Assembly: GCF_002307475.1 (NCBI RefSeq)
Contig: NZ_NTMH01000041.1
Span: forward strand, 1,552-65,551
Source: Pantoea allii
GTDB taxonomy: Bacteria; Pseudomonadota; Gammaproteobacteria; Enterobacterales; Enterobacteriaceae
Direction: 5' to 3'
DNA length: 64,000 nt
The translations under genes were made by a program, and so were the position numbers. The notes under the pieces are model-generated. The model made no database searches. It saw only the letters and a program-made list of their open reading frames with translations, and was not told where the DNA came from. How positions within the stretch are numbered: the first letter of the stretch is position 1; each line of letters starts with the position of its first letter. Of this stretch, positions 35,711-45,487 are shown piece by piece.

Positions 35711-36597
35711 CAACGATGGAAGTGCAGGCTCGCGCAGAACTGGAAGCGTCACGTCGTAAGATGCAGTCATGGCGCAGTACCAAGAATAAAATTGCGCTGA
35801 CGATGTCGTTACTGACCATGGCTTTTGGCCTGTTCTGGTTAGTGTGGATTCTGTTTACTACGGTAAGCCGTGGCATCGATGGTTTGTCATGGTCGCTGTT
35901 TACGGAGTCCACTCCGCCGCCAAACACCGCGGGTGGTGGCTTAGCCAACGCCCTGGCAGGAAGTGGTTTACTGATTTTCTGGTCTACCTTCTTCGGTACG
36001 CCGCTGGGCATTATGGCCGGCGTTTATCTGGCGGAATACGGACGCAAATCAGCACTGGCAGAAGTGATTCGTTTTATTAATGACATTCTGCTGTCAGCAC
36101 CGTCAATTGTGGTTGGCCTGTTTGTCTACACCATCGTCGTGGCGCAAATGCACCACTTCTCCGGCTGGGCGGGCGTGATTGCGCTGGCGCTGCTGCAGGT
36201 TCCGATAGTGATTCGAACCACGGAAAACATGTTGCGACTGGTACCAGACAGCATGCGCGAAGCCGCCTATGCGTTGGGTACGCCGAAATGGAAGATGATC
36301 TCGGCTATTACGCTTAAAGCGTCGGTTTCCGGCATCATCACCGGTGTGCTGTTAGCGATTGCCCGTATCGCCGGTGAAACCGCGCCGCTGCTGTTTACTG
36401 CGCTGTCGAATCAGTTCTGGAGCACCGACATGATGCAGCCCGTGGCTAACCTCCCGGTCACCATATTTAAATTCGCCATGAGCCCGTTTGCCGAGTGGCA
36501 AAATCTGGCCTGGGCTGGCGTACTGATTATTACCCTGTGCGTGCTGCTGCTGAATATCGTAGCAAGAGTTGTTTTCGCCAAGGGCAAACACGGTTAA
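35707..36597 (+). CDS. pstA: Phosphate ABC transporter permease PstA
   Basis: Second permease of the importer; pairs with PstC. 296 aa, as in E. coli, with six helices and the permease motif REAAYALGTPKWKMI. Starts within the pstC stop. Followed after 44 bp by pstB. Confidence 0.96.
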   Translation: MTTMEVQARAELEASRRKMQSWRSTKNKIALTMSLLTMAFGLFWLVWILFTTVSRGIDGLSWSLFTESTPPPNTAGGGLANALAGSGLLIFWSTFFGTPLGIMAGVYLAEYGRKSALAEVIRFINDILLSAPSIVVGLFVYTIVVAQMHHFSGWAGVIALALLQVPIVIRTTENMLRLVPDSMREAAYALGTPKWKMISAITLKASVSGIITGVLLAIARIAGETAPLLFTALSNQFWSTDMMQPVANLPVTIFKFAMSPFAEWQNLAWAGVLIITLCVLLLNIVARVVFAKGKHG

Positions 36598-36641
36598 CTA
36601 CCGACACTGCCCTGCGCGGTGTTGATTAAGAGAGAAAAACA

Positions 36642-37415
36642 ATGAGTACTGCGACTGCATCAGCCGGAAAAATCGAGGTTCGTAATCTGAATTTCTATTA
36701 CGGCAAGTTTCACGCTCTGAAAAATATCAACCTGGATATTGCTAAAAACCAGGTCACGGCGTTTATTGGGCCATCAGGCTGTGGTAAGTCCACCCTGCTG
36801 CGCACTTTCAACAAAATGTATTCGCTCTATCCGGATCAGCGAGCAGAGGGTGATATTCTGCTGGATGGCGACAATATTCTGGCGTCGCATCAGGATATCG
36901 CACTGTTGCGCGCCCGGGTTGGCATGGTATTCCAGAAGCCGACGCCTTTCCCGATGTCGATTTATGACAATATCGCTTTCGGCGTGCGCCTGTTCGAGAA
37001 GCTGTCTCGTGCCGACATGGATGAGCGCGTGCAGTGGGCGCTGACCAAAGCGGCCCTGTGGAACGAAACCAAAGACAAGCTGCACCAGAGTGGCTACAGC
37101 CTGTCTGGTGGACAGCAGCAGCGTCTGTGTATTGCCCGCGGCATTGCTATCCGTCCGGAAGTGCTGCTGCTGGATGAGCCATGCTCTGCACTGGACCCCA
37201 TTTCTACCGGCCGTATCGAAGAATTAATTACCGAACTGAAGCAGGATTACACGGTGGTGATCGTGACCCATAACATGCAGCAGGCTGCACGTTGTTCCGA
37301 TCACACGGCGTTTATGTATCTGGGCGAACTGATTGAGTTCAGCGACACTGACACGCTGTTCACCAAGCCGGCACAGAAACAAACAGAAGACTACATCACA
37401 GGTCGCTACGGCTGA
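36642..37415 (+). CDS. pstB: Phosphate ABC transporter ATP-binding protein PstB
   Basis: Cytoplasmic ATPase of the phosphate importer. 257 aa: Walker A GPSGCGKS (43-50), Q loop MVFQKPTPFPMS, signature LSGGQQQR, Walker B VLLLDEPCSALDP, switch His in VTHNMQQA. The KPTPFPMSIYDN stretch is typical of PstB and separates it from other ABC ATPases. GAGAGAAAAAC precedes the ATG. Confidence 0.97.
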   Translation: MSTATASAGKIEVRNLNFYYGKFHALKNINLDIAKNQVTAFIGPSGCGKSTLLRTFNKMYSLYPDQRAEGDILLDGDNILASHQDIALLRARVGMVFQKPTPFPMSIYDNIAFGVRLFEKLSRADMDERVQWALTKAALWNETKDKLHQSGYSLSGGQQQRLCIARGIAIRPEVLLLDEPCSALDPISTGRIEELITELKQDYTVVIVTHNMQQAARCSDHTAFMYLGELIEFSDTDTLFTKPAQKQTEDYITGRYG

Positions 37416-37432
37416 TTCGACAGGAGATCGCC

Positions 37433-38167
37433 ATGGACAGTTTAAATCTGAATAAACACATCTCCGGTCAGTTCAATGCTGAGCTGGAGCACATACGCAC
37501 TCAGGTGATGATCATGGGCGGGCTGGTCGAACAGCAACTGACCGATGCGATCACCGCGATGCATAATCTGGACGGTGATCTGGCCCAGCGCGTCATTGAT
37601 GGTGACCAGAAGGTCAACATGATGGAAGTGGAGATTGATGAGGCCTGCGTCCGTATCATCGCCAAACGTCAGCCTACCGCTATCGACCTGCGCCTTGTGA
37701 TGGCAATTATCAAGACCATTTCCGAGCTGGAGCGCATTGGCGATGTGGCCGAGAAAATCAGCCGTACCGCGCTGGAGAAGTTTGGTCAGCAACATCTGCC
37801 GCTGCTGGTTAGCCTGGAATCCCTGGGCCGCCACACCGTACAGATGCTGCATGACGTGCTGGACGCGTTTGCGCGTATGGATCTTAACGAAGCCGTTCAG
37901 ATCTACCGCGAAGACAAAAAAGTGGATAAAGAGTACGAAGGTATCGTGCGTCAGTTGATGACTTACATGATGGAAGATCCGCGTACCATCCCCAGTGTAT
38001 TAACGGCACTCTTCTGCGCCCGCGCCATCGAGCGTATCGGTGACCGCTGCCAGAACATCTGCGAAATCATTTTCTACTTCGTTAAAGGACAGGATTTCCG
38101 TCACGTCGGCGGTGACAGGCTTGATGAGCTGTTATCCGGCGACGACGGCAGCAATAAGCCGTCTTGA
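37433..38167 (+). CDS. phoU: Phosphate signalling protein PhoU
   Basis: Negative regulator that links PstSCAB activity to PhoR and prevents Pho induction and phosphate poisoning. 244 aa (E. coli 241), two repeated three-helix PhoU domains with acidic metal-binding motifs (ERIGDVAEKIS; ERIGDRCQNICE). ACAGGAGATCGCC precedes the ATG; 17 bases after pstB. Confidence 0.96.
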   Translation: MDSLNLNKHISGQFNAELEHIRTQVMIMGGLVEQQLTDAITAMHNLDGDLAQRVIDGDQKVNMMEVEIDEACVRIIAKRQPTAIDLRLVMAIIKTISELERIGDVAEKISRTALEKFGQQHLPLLVSLESLGRHTVQMLHDVLDAFARMDLNEAVQIYREDKKVDKEYEGIVRQLMTYMMEDPRTIPSVLTALFCARAIERIGDRCQNICEIIFYFVKGQDFRHVGGDRLDELLSGDDGSNKPS

Positions 38168-38173
38168 TCCTGG

Positions 38174-38204
38174 GCAACCGTGTGCGATTCCGGCACACGG
38201 TTGC
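38174..38204 (+). terminator. Hairpin after phoU
   Basis: Perfect 12-bp inverted repeat GCAACCGTGTGC / GCACACGGTTGC with a 7-base loop, seven bases after the phoU stop. Likely end of the pst operon although the following T run is poor. Confidence 0.7.
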
Positions 38205-38278
38205 GGCTATTCTGCATAGACCCCATCATCGTAGCTCTTTATACTTGCGCCAGTTTTTTAACCAACGGGTGCTGACTC

Positions 38279-39517
38279 ATGTCCTCTTCTTCCCCTTCTA
38301 AACAGAGCATTACGCCTGCTAAAGCGATGCTGGCCGCCATCAGTGGTTATGCCATGGATGGATTCGACCTGCTTATTCTGGGGTTTATGCTGCCCGCGAT
38401 TAGCCTGTCTCTGGCACTTGATCCCTCCCAGGCCGGTTCACTGGTGACCTGGACGCTGATTGGTGCCTTAATTGGCGGCATTGTGTTTGGTCATCTCAGC
38501 GATCGCTATGGTCGCATTCGTGTGTTAACCCTCACCATTTTGATGTTTTCCCTTTTTACCGGTCTGTGTGCGGTGGCTCAGGGGTACTGGGATCTGCTGG
38601 CCTATCGCACGCTGGCGGGAATGGGGCTTGGCGGTGAGTTTGGCATCGGCATGGCGCTGATTGCGGAAGCCTGGCCGGCAGAGAAACGCAACCGCGCCTC
38701 GGCGTGGGTCGGGATCGGCTGGCAACTGGGTGTTCTGCTGGCGGCATTTATCACGCCACCGCTGCTGAGTGTCATTGGCTGGCGCGGGATGTTCCTGGTG
38801 GGACTGCTGCCCGCGCTGGTGTCGTTTGTCATTCGCCGCAGTATGGGCGAGCCTGAGAGCTTTACCCGTCAGATCCAACATGTTCCCTCACTGTCCTTTC
38901 CCGCCCGACTGAAACTGCTGTTTAAAGACCGCGCCACCAGTAAAGCCAGCCTGGGGATTTTTATTCTCTGCTCCGTCCAGAACTTCGGTTATTACGGCCT
39001 GATGATCTGGATGCCAAGTTACCTTTCCTCAAATTTTGGTTTTAGTCTGACGAAATCCGGCATCTGGACGGCGGTCACTGTCGTAGGTATGACCTTCGGG
39101 ATTTGGTTGTTTGGCGTGCTGGCAGATCGCTTTGCGCGCTGGAACATTTTCCTGCTATATCAGTTCGGCGCAGTTGTGATGGTGGTGGTTTATGCGCAAC
39201 TGCGCGATCCCACTGTTATGCTGTTTACGGGCGCGCTGATGGGGCTGTTTGTTAACGGCATGATCGGCGGTTACGGGGCATTAATCTCGGATACCTTTCC
39301 ACCGCAGGTGCGCGCCACCGCGCAAAATGTGTTGTTTAACCTGGGACGTGGCGTCGGTGGGTTTGGCCCGCTGGTTATCGGCCTGCTGGCAGGCAAGTTC
39401 TCTTTTGTGGCGGCCATTACCTTACTGGCGCTCATCTACCTGCTGGATATTGTGGCAACGCTGTTCCTGCTGCCGAAGAAGCAGAGCCAGGACGATGCGC
39501 TGGGGGCAATTGGTTAA
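38279..39517 (+). CDS. MFS transporter, AAHS/SHS-like (organic acid:H+ symporter type)
   Basis: 412 aa with 12 hydrophobic segments. The TM1 motif DGFDLLILGF is characteristic of the aromatic-acid and sialate symporter families, as is the loop 2-3 motif GHLSDRYGRIR (residues 69-79). A later loop ADRFARW mirrors it in the second half. So it is a proton symporter for an organic acid, but the substrate cannot be told. The ribosome site is weak. It stands alone between the pst operon and the xyl locus; no catabolic genes are attached. Confidence 0.75.
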   Translation: MSSSSPSKQSITPAKAMLAAISGYAMDGFDLLILGFMLPAISLSLALDPSQAGSLVTWTLIGALIGGIVFGHLSDRYGRIRVLTLTILMFSLFTGLCAVAQGYWDLLAYRTLAGMGLGGEFGIGMALIAEAWPAEKRNRASAWVGIGWQLGVLLAAFITPPLLSVIGWRGMFLVGLLPALVSFVIRRSMGEPESFTRQIQHVPSLSFPARLKLLFKDRATSKASLGIFILCSVQNFGYYGLMIWMPSYLSSNFGFSLTKSGIWTAVTVVGMTFGIWLFGVLADRFARWNIFLLYQFGAVVMVVVYAQLRDPTVMLFTGALMGLFVNGMIGGYGALISDTFPPQVRATAQNVLFNLGRGVGGFGPLVIGLLAGKFSFVAAITLLALIYLLDIVATLFLLPKKQSQDDALGAIG

Positions 39518-39779
39518 GTAACCTGACTGACGTAAACCGGCCTCACAAAGAAGCTGGTTTACATGGTGATCCGGGGCGATACCTGATGCACCTCTCACCA
39601 TTTCAACTTTCAGGCTACTTTTTCGCATGAATCGCGCGATTTGCATCGTTGGTCGCGCAGGGTCAGATTCTGCTGCAACAACCTTTATGAACCCTGAGGA
39701 AATGATGAGGGCAAGATAGCCCGACAGTGCCACTGTGGCAGATTGTTGTGAGCATGACGGGAGACATCGCTCAAATAAA
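39518..39779. other. Intergenic region without a recognised gene
   Basis: The 290 bp between the MFS gene and xylB hold no convincing reading frame. Only the xylB terminator at the right end is recognisable. Confidence 0.5.
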
Positions 39780-39798
39780 AGGGCAACGTCGTTGCCCT
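39771..39798 (-). terminator. xylAB terminator
   Basis: On the minus strand AGGGCAAC / GTTGCCCT (39780-39798, 3-base loop) is followed by TTTTATTTGA. A standard intrinsic terminator nine bases after the xylB stop. Confidence 0.88.
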
Positions 39799-39807
39799 CG
39801 GGTTGGA

Positions 39808-41253
39808 TTACTGCTGCATCAACGGCAGCAGCTGCTGATACAGCCGGCTGAACGTCTCACGTCTCGGCTGATAGTGCGCATGACGCGCCGGGTCGGGCTG
39901 GTGGCGCTGCACCTGCTTCAGGGCAGGCACGGTCAGATTCTCATCCAGCGCCATTTGCGCCAGACGTGCAGCGCCCAGTGCGGGTCCGACATCGCCGCCT
40001 TCGCAGTAATCCAGCGTCTGTCCGCTGATATCGGCCAGCATCTGTCGCCAGTAACCGCTTCGGGCACCGCCGCCAATCAGCATGATGCTGCTGGGCGTGA
40101 CGCCGCAGTCGTGTACCACATCCATCCCTTCGGCCAGTGCAAACCCCACGCCTTCCAGCACCGCCCGCGCCAGTTCGGGCCGTCCATGCTGGTGGGTAAA
40201 GCCAAAGAAGCTGCCGCAGGCGTGCGGATTATTATGCGGGGTGCGTTCTCCCGACAGATAAGGCAAAAACCACAGCGACGGCGCATCCTGTTTTGCCCGC
40301 TCTGCCTCCGCCAGCAGATGCGGAACATCGTCACAGCCGGTCAGCGCAGCCGCCCAGTCAAGGCAGGACGCGGCACTGAGCATCACGGACATCAGATGCC
40401 AGCGCTGCGGCAGAGCGTGGCAAAAGCTGTGGACAGCACGTTGCGGATTACTGAGATAGCCGTCGCTGACGACAAAATAAACCCCGGATGTCCCCAGCGA
40501 CAGCATGCCTTGCCCCGGTGCTGTCATGCCGACGCCAACTGCACCTGCCGCATTATCGCCACCGCCCGCCACCAGGGGCACCTGCGGCAGTGTCCAGCGC
40601 TGTGCAATAGCCGCCGACAAGGTACCGGTAATCTGATTACCTTCAAACAGCGCAGGCATCTGGCGTCGTTCCAGCCCGCAGGCCGCCAGCATCACATCGC
40701 TCCAGTCACGCTTTTCTACGTCCAGCCACATTGTGCCCGCCGCATCCGACATATCGCTGGCAAATTCGCCGCTCAGCCGCCAGCGTAGGTAATCTTTGGG
40801 CAACAGCACTTTTGCGACCTGAGCAAAGACGTCAGGTTCATGCTCTTTTACCCACAGCAGCTTTGGCGCAGTGAAACCCGGCATCATCAGGTTGCCGGTA
40901 ATCTGACGCGATTCAGGCACGCGCTGCTCCAGCGTATGGCACTGATCGCCGCTGCGCCCGTCATTCCAGAGAATGGCCGGGCGCAACACCTGATGTTGTG
41001 CACCAAGCAGCGTAGCACCGTGCATTTGCCCGGTCAGGCCAATCGCTTTTACGCCACTCAGGTCATGCTGGTGGGCCAGGGCCTGTACGGCGCGATCCGT
41101 GGCCAGCCACCAGCTTTCGGGATCTTGTTCGCTCCACAACGGATGCGGGCGGGAAACCGTCAAGGGGGAGGTTTCCACTGCCACAACCTGCCCGTGTTCA
41201 TCCAGCAGCACCACCTTGACGCCGGATGTGCCGATATCGATCCCGATTACCAT
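39808..41253 (-). CDS. xylB: Xylulokinase
   Basis: Phosphorylates D-xylulose to xylulose 5-phosphate, feeding the pentose phosphate pathway. 481 aa (E. coli 484), FGGY kinase family: N-terminal ATP/sugar motif GIDIGTSGVKVVLLDEHGQ, the TGQMHGATLL loop (about 77-86), the catalytic Asp in the AGGGDNAAGAVGVG segment and the C-terminal GGGARSGYWRQMLADI phosphate motif. CCGTAAGGAG precedes the ATG. 17 bases after xylA, same transcript. Confidence 0.95.
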   Translation of the reverse strand: MVIGIDIGTSGVKVVLLDEHGQVVAVETSPLTVSRPHPLWSEQDPESWWLATDRAVQALAHQHDLSGVKAIGLTGQMHGATLLGAQHQVLRPAILWNDGRSGDQCHTLEQRVPESRQITGNLMMPGFTAPKLLWVKEHEPDVFAQVAKVLLPKDYLRWRLSGEFASDMSDAAGTMWLDVEKRDWSDVMLAACGLERRQMPALFEGNQITGTLSAAIAQRWTLPQVPLVAGGGDNAAGAVGVGMTAPGQGMLSLGTSGVYFVVSDGYLSNPQRAVHSFCHALPQRWHLMSVMLSAASCLDWAAALTGCDDVPHLLAEAERAKQDAPSLWFLPYLSGERTPHNNPHACGSFFGFTHQHGRPELARAVLEGVGFALAEGMDVVHDCGVTPSSIMLIGGGARSGYWRQMLADISGQTLDYCEGGDVGPALGAARLAQMALDENLTVPALKQVQRHQPDPARHAHYQPRRETFSRLYQQLLPLMQQ

Positions 41254-41270
41254 GTCGCGCTCCTTACGGA

Positions 41271-42593
41271 TTAAAAGTCATAAAGATAGTGATTCACCAG
41301 GTTTTCCAGCTGTTCCTGGCGTCCACTGTTGTGCTGCGGATTAAACTGCTGCTGATGTGCATGAGCCGCCAGCGCATCCAGCGAGAATTCACCTTTCAAA
41401 ATCTGCTGACCAAATTCGCCGTTCCAGCCGCTGTAGCGCTGTGCTACGCGTTTATCCAGCTCACCGTCAGCCAGCATGCGTGCCGCCACTTTTAGCGCCA
41501 GCGCCATGGTGTCCATCGCGCCGATATGGCCATAGAACAGGTCATATTTATCGGTGCTCTGACGGCGTACTTTGGCATCAAAGTTTAGGCCGCCGGTCGT
41601 GAAACCGCCTGCTTTGATGATTTCGTACATCACCAATGCGTTTTCTTCCACGCTGACCGGGAACTGGTCTGTATCCCAGCCGCACTGTGGATCGCCACGG
41701 TTAGCATCCACCGAACCAAATACGCCAAGGGCAATTGCCGTCGCAATTTCATGATGGAAAGAGTGGCCAGCCAGCGTCGCATGGTTCGCTTCGACGTTCA
41801 CCTTAATCTCTTTTTCCAGACCAAACTGCTTCAGGAAGCCATAAACCGTGGCCACATCATAATCATACTGGTGTTTGGTGGGTTCCTGCGGCTTAGGTTC
41901 GATCAGCAGCGTGCCCTGGAATCCGATTTTGTGCTTGTGCTCAACCACCATCTGCATAAAGCGGCCGATCTGCTCGCGCTCCTGGCGCAAGTCGGTATTT
42001 AACAGGGTTTCGTATCCTTCGCGACCGCCCCACAGCACATAGTTTTCGCCGCCCAGCGTCTGGGTCGCTTTCATGGCACTGCATACCTGGCTGGCTGCCC
42101 AGGAAAACACTTCCGGATCGGGACTGGTCGCAGCACCTGCACCGTAGCGCGGATGCGTAAAGCAGTTCGCCGTGCCCCACAGCAGTTTAATTCCGGTTTC
42201 CTGCTGTTTTTCCTGCAGTTTATCGGTCATGACGGCCAGGTTTTCGCGATAGCTTTTCAGCGAATCCCCTTCTGGTGACACGTCTACATCGTGGAAGCAG
42301 TAATAGGGCACATTCAGTTTGTGAAAAAACTCAAACGCCACGTCCGCTTTCAGTTTTGCCAGATCCAGCGCTTCGCCCGTTTTTTGCCACGGACGATCAA
42401 ACGCGCCCGCGCCAAACATATCCGCACCGTTCCAGCAGAACGTATGCCAGTAACAGGCGGCGAAGCGCAGATGCTCGGCCATGGTTTTACCCATGATCAC
42501 TTCATCCGGATTGTAATGGCGGAACGCCAGGGGATTGGTGGTTTTTGTTCCTTCGTAGCGAACGCGATCAAGCTGGTCAAAATAAGCGTGCAT
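41271..42593 (-). CDS. xylA: Xylose isomerase
   Basis: Interconverts D-xylose and D-xylulose. 440 aa, the E. coli length. Active-site His101 and Asp104 in CFHDVDVSPEG, catalytic Lys/Glu region (LWGGREGYETLLNTD), the metal ligands in NVEANHATLAGHSFHHE and a final Asp in FDAKVRR. AAGGAG lies six bases before the ATG. Promoter-proximal gene of xylAB, divergent from xylF. Confidence 0.97.
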   Translation of the reverse strand: MHAYFDQLDRVRYEGTKTTNPLAFRHYNPDEVIMGKTMAEHLRFAACYWHTFCWNGADMFGAGAFDRPWQKTGEALDLAKLKADVAFEFFHKLNVPYYCFHDVDVSPEGDSLKSYRENLAVMTDKLQEKQQETGIKLLWGTANCFTHPRYGAGAATSPDPEVFSWAASQVCSAMKATQTLGGENYVLWGGREGYETLLNTDLRQEREQIGRFMQMVVEHKHKIGFQGTLLIEPKPQEPTKHQYDYDVATVYGFLKQFGLEKEIKVNVEANHATLAGHSFHHEIATAIALGVFGSVDANRGDPQCGWDTDQFPVSVEENALVMYEIIKAGGFTTGGLNFDAKVRRQSTDKYDLFYGHIGAMDTMALALKVAARMLADGELDKRVAQRYSGWNGEFGQQILKGEFSLDALAAHAHQQQFNPQHNSGRQEQLENLVNHYLYDF

Positions 42594-42938
42594 GGTTGGC
42601 TCCTTAGCATCGGCCCCGAATGGGTTACCCGGAAGCGTTATTGTGCGTACCCGCTCTCAGCGCGCTCAATTACGATATTTCACACAGCCAGTAAGATAAT
42701 TATTTATTGTGCACTTGCTCGCAAAAAAATATGAAGGCTTTATGACGCCTGACAGGTCTTATGTCGCGATCGGCGAGTCTGAAAATGTAAAATTTTCGAT
42801 CGCGCTCAAAAATACAGAAATAAACCAAAAAACGTAATAGCGGGATAAAAATCAGTAATTGCTGGCAGCTGAAAATAAGGTGAACAATTCATCCGCCTGG
42901 TTCATAGCCTTACAACGACAATAACCGTTCCCTACAGG
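42594..42938. promoter_or_regulatory. xylA-xylF divergent control region with XylR sites
   Basis: 345-bp AT-rich control region shared by xylAB and xylFGH. On the xylF side, two direct repeats GAAATAAACCAAAAAACGTAAT-like (42817-42838, ending GTAAT) and GGGATAAAAATCAGTAATT (42842-42860) closely follow the XylR sites of E. coli (from memory). A TTTCACAC element near 42680 is a weak candidate CRP half-site for the xylA side. The XylR assignment is good; CRP is tentative. Confidence 0.7.
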
Positions 42939-42944
42939 ATGACC

Positions 42945-43940
42945 ATGATGAAAATGAAACCTGCATTACTCGCTGCCTTTGCGGCGCTGGCCCTGTTCAG
43001 TCAGGCCAGTCTGGCAAAAGAAGTCAAAATCGGTATGGCAATCGATGATTTACGCCTGGAGCGCTGGCAAAAAGACCGAGACATCTTTGTTAAACAGGCT
43101 GAGGCGCAAGGCGCAAAAGTATTTGTGCAGTCAGCCAATGGCAACGAAGAAACCCAGATGTCGCAAATTGAAAATATGATCAACCGCGGCGTTGATGTGC
43201 TGGTTATCATTCCCTACAACGGTCAGGTATTAAGTAACGTGGTGGCAGAAGCCAAACGTGAAGGGATTAAAGTGCTGGCCTATGACCGTATGATAAATAA
43301 CGCCGATATCGACTTTTATATTTCCTTTGATAATGAAAAAGTGGGTGAAATGCAGGCGGAAAGTCTGGTGAAAAAGGTGCCAAAAGGAAATTACTTCCTG
43401 ATGGGCGGATCACCTGTAGACAATAACGCACGCCTGTTCCGCGAAGGGCAGATGAAGGTGTTAAAACCCTATATCGATAACGGCAGCATTAAAATCGTCG
43501 GCGACCAGTGGGTTGATGCCTGGCTACCGGAAAACGCGCTGAAGATCATGGAAAACGCCCTGACTGCCAATAAAAACAATATCGATGCGGTTGTCGCCTC
43601 TAACGATGCCACCGCGGGCGGCGCGATTCAGGCGCTGAGTGCTCAGGGACTGGCCGGTAAAGTCGCTATTTCCGGGCAGGACGCGGATCTGGCCGCCATC
43701 AAGCGCATTATGAACGGCGCCCAGACCATGACCGTGTACAAACCCATCAAAGAACTGGCTACCGAAGCCGCGAAGATTGCCATCGAGCTGGGCAATGGTC
43801 AGACGCCAGCCAGCAATGCCAAACTCAACAACGGCCTGAAAGATGTGCCAGCGCGCCTGCTGACACCGATTGAGGTGAACAAAGACAACATTGACAGCAC
43901 CGTGGTGAAAGACGGTTTCCACAAGAAAAGCGAACTCTAA
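42945..43940 (+). CDS. xylF: Xylose ABC transporter, periplasmic binding protein XylF
   Basis: Periplasmic D-xylose receptor. 331 aa (E. coli 330): signal peptide to the ASLA site, mature start KEVKIGMAIDDLRLERWQKD. The binding-protein fold carries IENMINRGVDVLVIIPYNGQ and VASNDATAGGAIQALSAQG. ACAGG is six bases before the ATG at 42945; ATGs at 42939, 42948 and 42954 are all in frame, so the start is uncertain by a few codons. First gene of the transport operon, 26 bases before xylG. Confidence 0.94.
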   Translation: MMKMKPALLAAFAALALFSQASLAKEVKIGMAIDDLRLERWQKDRDIFVKQAEAQGAKVFVQSANGNEETQMSQIENMINRGVDVLVIIPYNGQVLSNVVAEAKREGIKVLAYDRMINNADIDFYISFDNEKVGEMQAESLVKKVPKGNYFLMGGSPVDNNARLFREGQMKVLKPYIDNGSIKIVGDQWVDAWLPENALKIMENALTANKNNIDAVVASNDATAGGAIQALSAQGLAGKVAISGQDADLAAIKRIMNGAQTMTVYKPIKELATEAAKIAIELGNGQTPASNAKLNNGLKDVPARLLTPIEVNKDNIDSTVVKDGFHKKSEL

Positions 43941-43966
43941 TCGCGTTACGCGAAGGAGAGTAAACG

Positions 43967-45487
43967 ATGTTGCTGGAAATGAAGAACATCACCAAGCGCT
44001 TTGGCGCGGTGAAGGCGCTGGATAACGTCAGCCTGCAGCTGGATGCGGGTGAAGTGCTATCGTTGTGCGGTGAAAACGGATCGGGCAAATCAACGTTGAT
44101 GAAAATCCTGTGCGGACTCTATCCGCACGGGGATTTTGACGGGCAGATCCACTTTGCCGGGGACGCTATTCAGGCGCAGACCATTCGCGATACCGAGCGC
44201 AAAGGTATTGTGATTATTCACCAGGAGCTGGCGCTGGTGCGGCAACTTACGGTGATGGAGAACATCTTTCTCGGCGCAGAGCTGGGGCGCTTCGGCATGG
44301 TGGATGATGAAACCATGACGCTGCGCTGCCAGCAACTGCTGGAGCGCGTCAAACTCAACGTCTCCCCGGATACGCGCGTGGGCGAACTGGGCCTTGGGCA
44401 ACAACAGCTGGTGGAGATTGCCCGTGCCCTTAACAAGCAGGTGCGCCTGCTTATCCTGGATGAGCCCACCTCTTCGCTGACCGAGCAGGAGACGACAGTG
44501 CTGCTCAGCATCATCCAGAACCTGCGCGAACATGGCATTGCCTGCGTGTATATCTCGCACAAGCTCAACGAAGTGAAGGCTATCTCGGACACGATCTGTG
44601 TCATTCGCGATGGTCAGCACATTGCCACCCGACCTGCTGCGGGCCTGAGTGAGGATGACATCATCACCATGATGGTGGGACGCGAACTCACGGCGCTTTA
44701 TCCCCATTCGCCCCACGAGATTGGCGACACGGTGTTGCAGGTCGATAACCTGACGGCCTGGCATCCGGTTAACCGTCACGTGAAGCGGGTAAACAACGTC
44801 TCTTTTACCCTGCGAAAGGGGGAAATCCTCGGCATTGCCGGATTAGTGGGTGCGGGTCGAACGGAAACCGTGCAGTGCCTGTTTGGCGTCTGGCCCGGCC
44901 GCTGGCAAGGGGAGATAGCGATTCACGGCAAAAAAGTCACGATTCGCGACTGCCAGCACGCCATCGCGCACGGCATTGCCATGGTGCCGGAAGATCGTAA
45001 AAAAGACGGCATCGTGCCGCTGATGGGCGTAGGCAAAAACATCACGCTGGCCGCGCTGGACCAGTTCAGTCATCGGCTTTCCACCATTGATGAGGCCGAA
45101 GAACTGCATGCCATCAACGCCGCCATTGCACGACTGCGGGTGAAAACCTCTTCGCCTGAGCTGCCGATTGGTCGCCTCAGCGGCGGCAATCAGCAAAAAG
45201 CGATTCTGGCGAAGTGCCTGCTGCTCAACCCAAAAATCCTGATTCTGGACGAGCCGACGCGCGGCATTGATGTTGGGGCGCGCCAGGAGATCTATGTGCT
45301 GATCAACGCCCTGGTACAGCAGGGCATCTCGGTGATTGTGATTTCGTCTGAGCTGCCTGAAGTGCTGGGCCTGAGCGATCGCATTCTGGTTATGCATGAA
45401 GGGCAAATAAAAGCCGATCTGATTAACGACAATCTGACTCAGGAGCAGGTGATGGAAGCCGCCCTACGGAGTGAACATTATGCTTAA
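43967..45487 (+). CDS. xylG: Xylose ABC transporter ATP-binding protein XylG
   Basis: Dual-domain CUT2 ATPase, 506 aa (E. coli 513). First domain: Walker A GENGSGKS (35-42), signature LGLGQQQL, Walker B LILDEPTSSL. Second domain: degenerate Walker A GLVGAGRTET, signature LSGGNQQK, Walker B ILILDEPTRGID. AAGGAGAG precedes the ATG. Its last eight bases overlap xylH. Confidence 0.95.
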   Translation: MLLEMKNITKRFGAVKALDNVSLQLDAGEVLSLCGENGSGKSTLMKILCGLYPHGDFDGQIHFAGDAIQAQTIRDTERKGIVIIHQELALVRQLTVMENIFLGAELGRFGMVDDETMTLRCQQLLERVKLNVSPDTRVGELGLGQQQLVEIARALNKQVRLLILDEPTSSLTEQETTVLLSIIQNLREHGIACVYISHKLNEVKAISDTICVIRDGQHIATRPAAGLSEDDIITMMVGRELTALYPHSPHEIGDTVLQVDNLTAWHPVNRHVKRVNNVSFTLRKGEILGIAGLVGAGRTETVQCLFGVWPGRWQGEIAIHGKKVTIRDCQHAIAHGIAMVPEDRKKDGIVPLMGVGKNITLAALDQFSHRLSTIDEAEELHAINAAIARLRVKTSSPELPIGRLSGGNQQKAILAKCLLLNPKILILDEPTRGIDVGARQEIYVLINALVQQGISVIVISSELPEVLGLSDRILVMHEGQIKADLINDNLTQEQVMEAALRSEHYA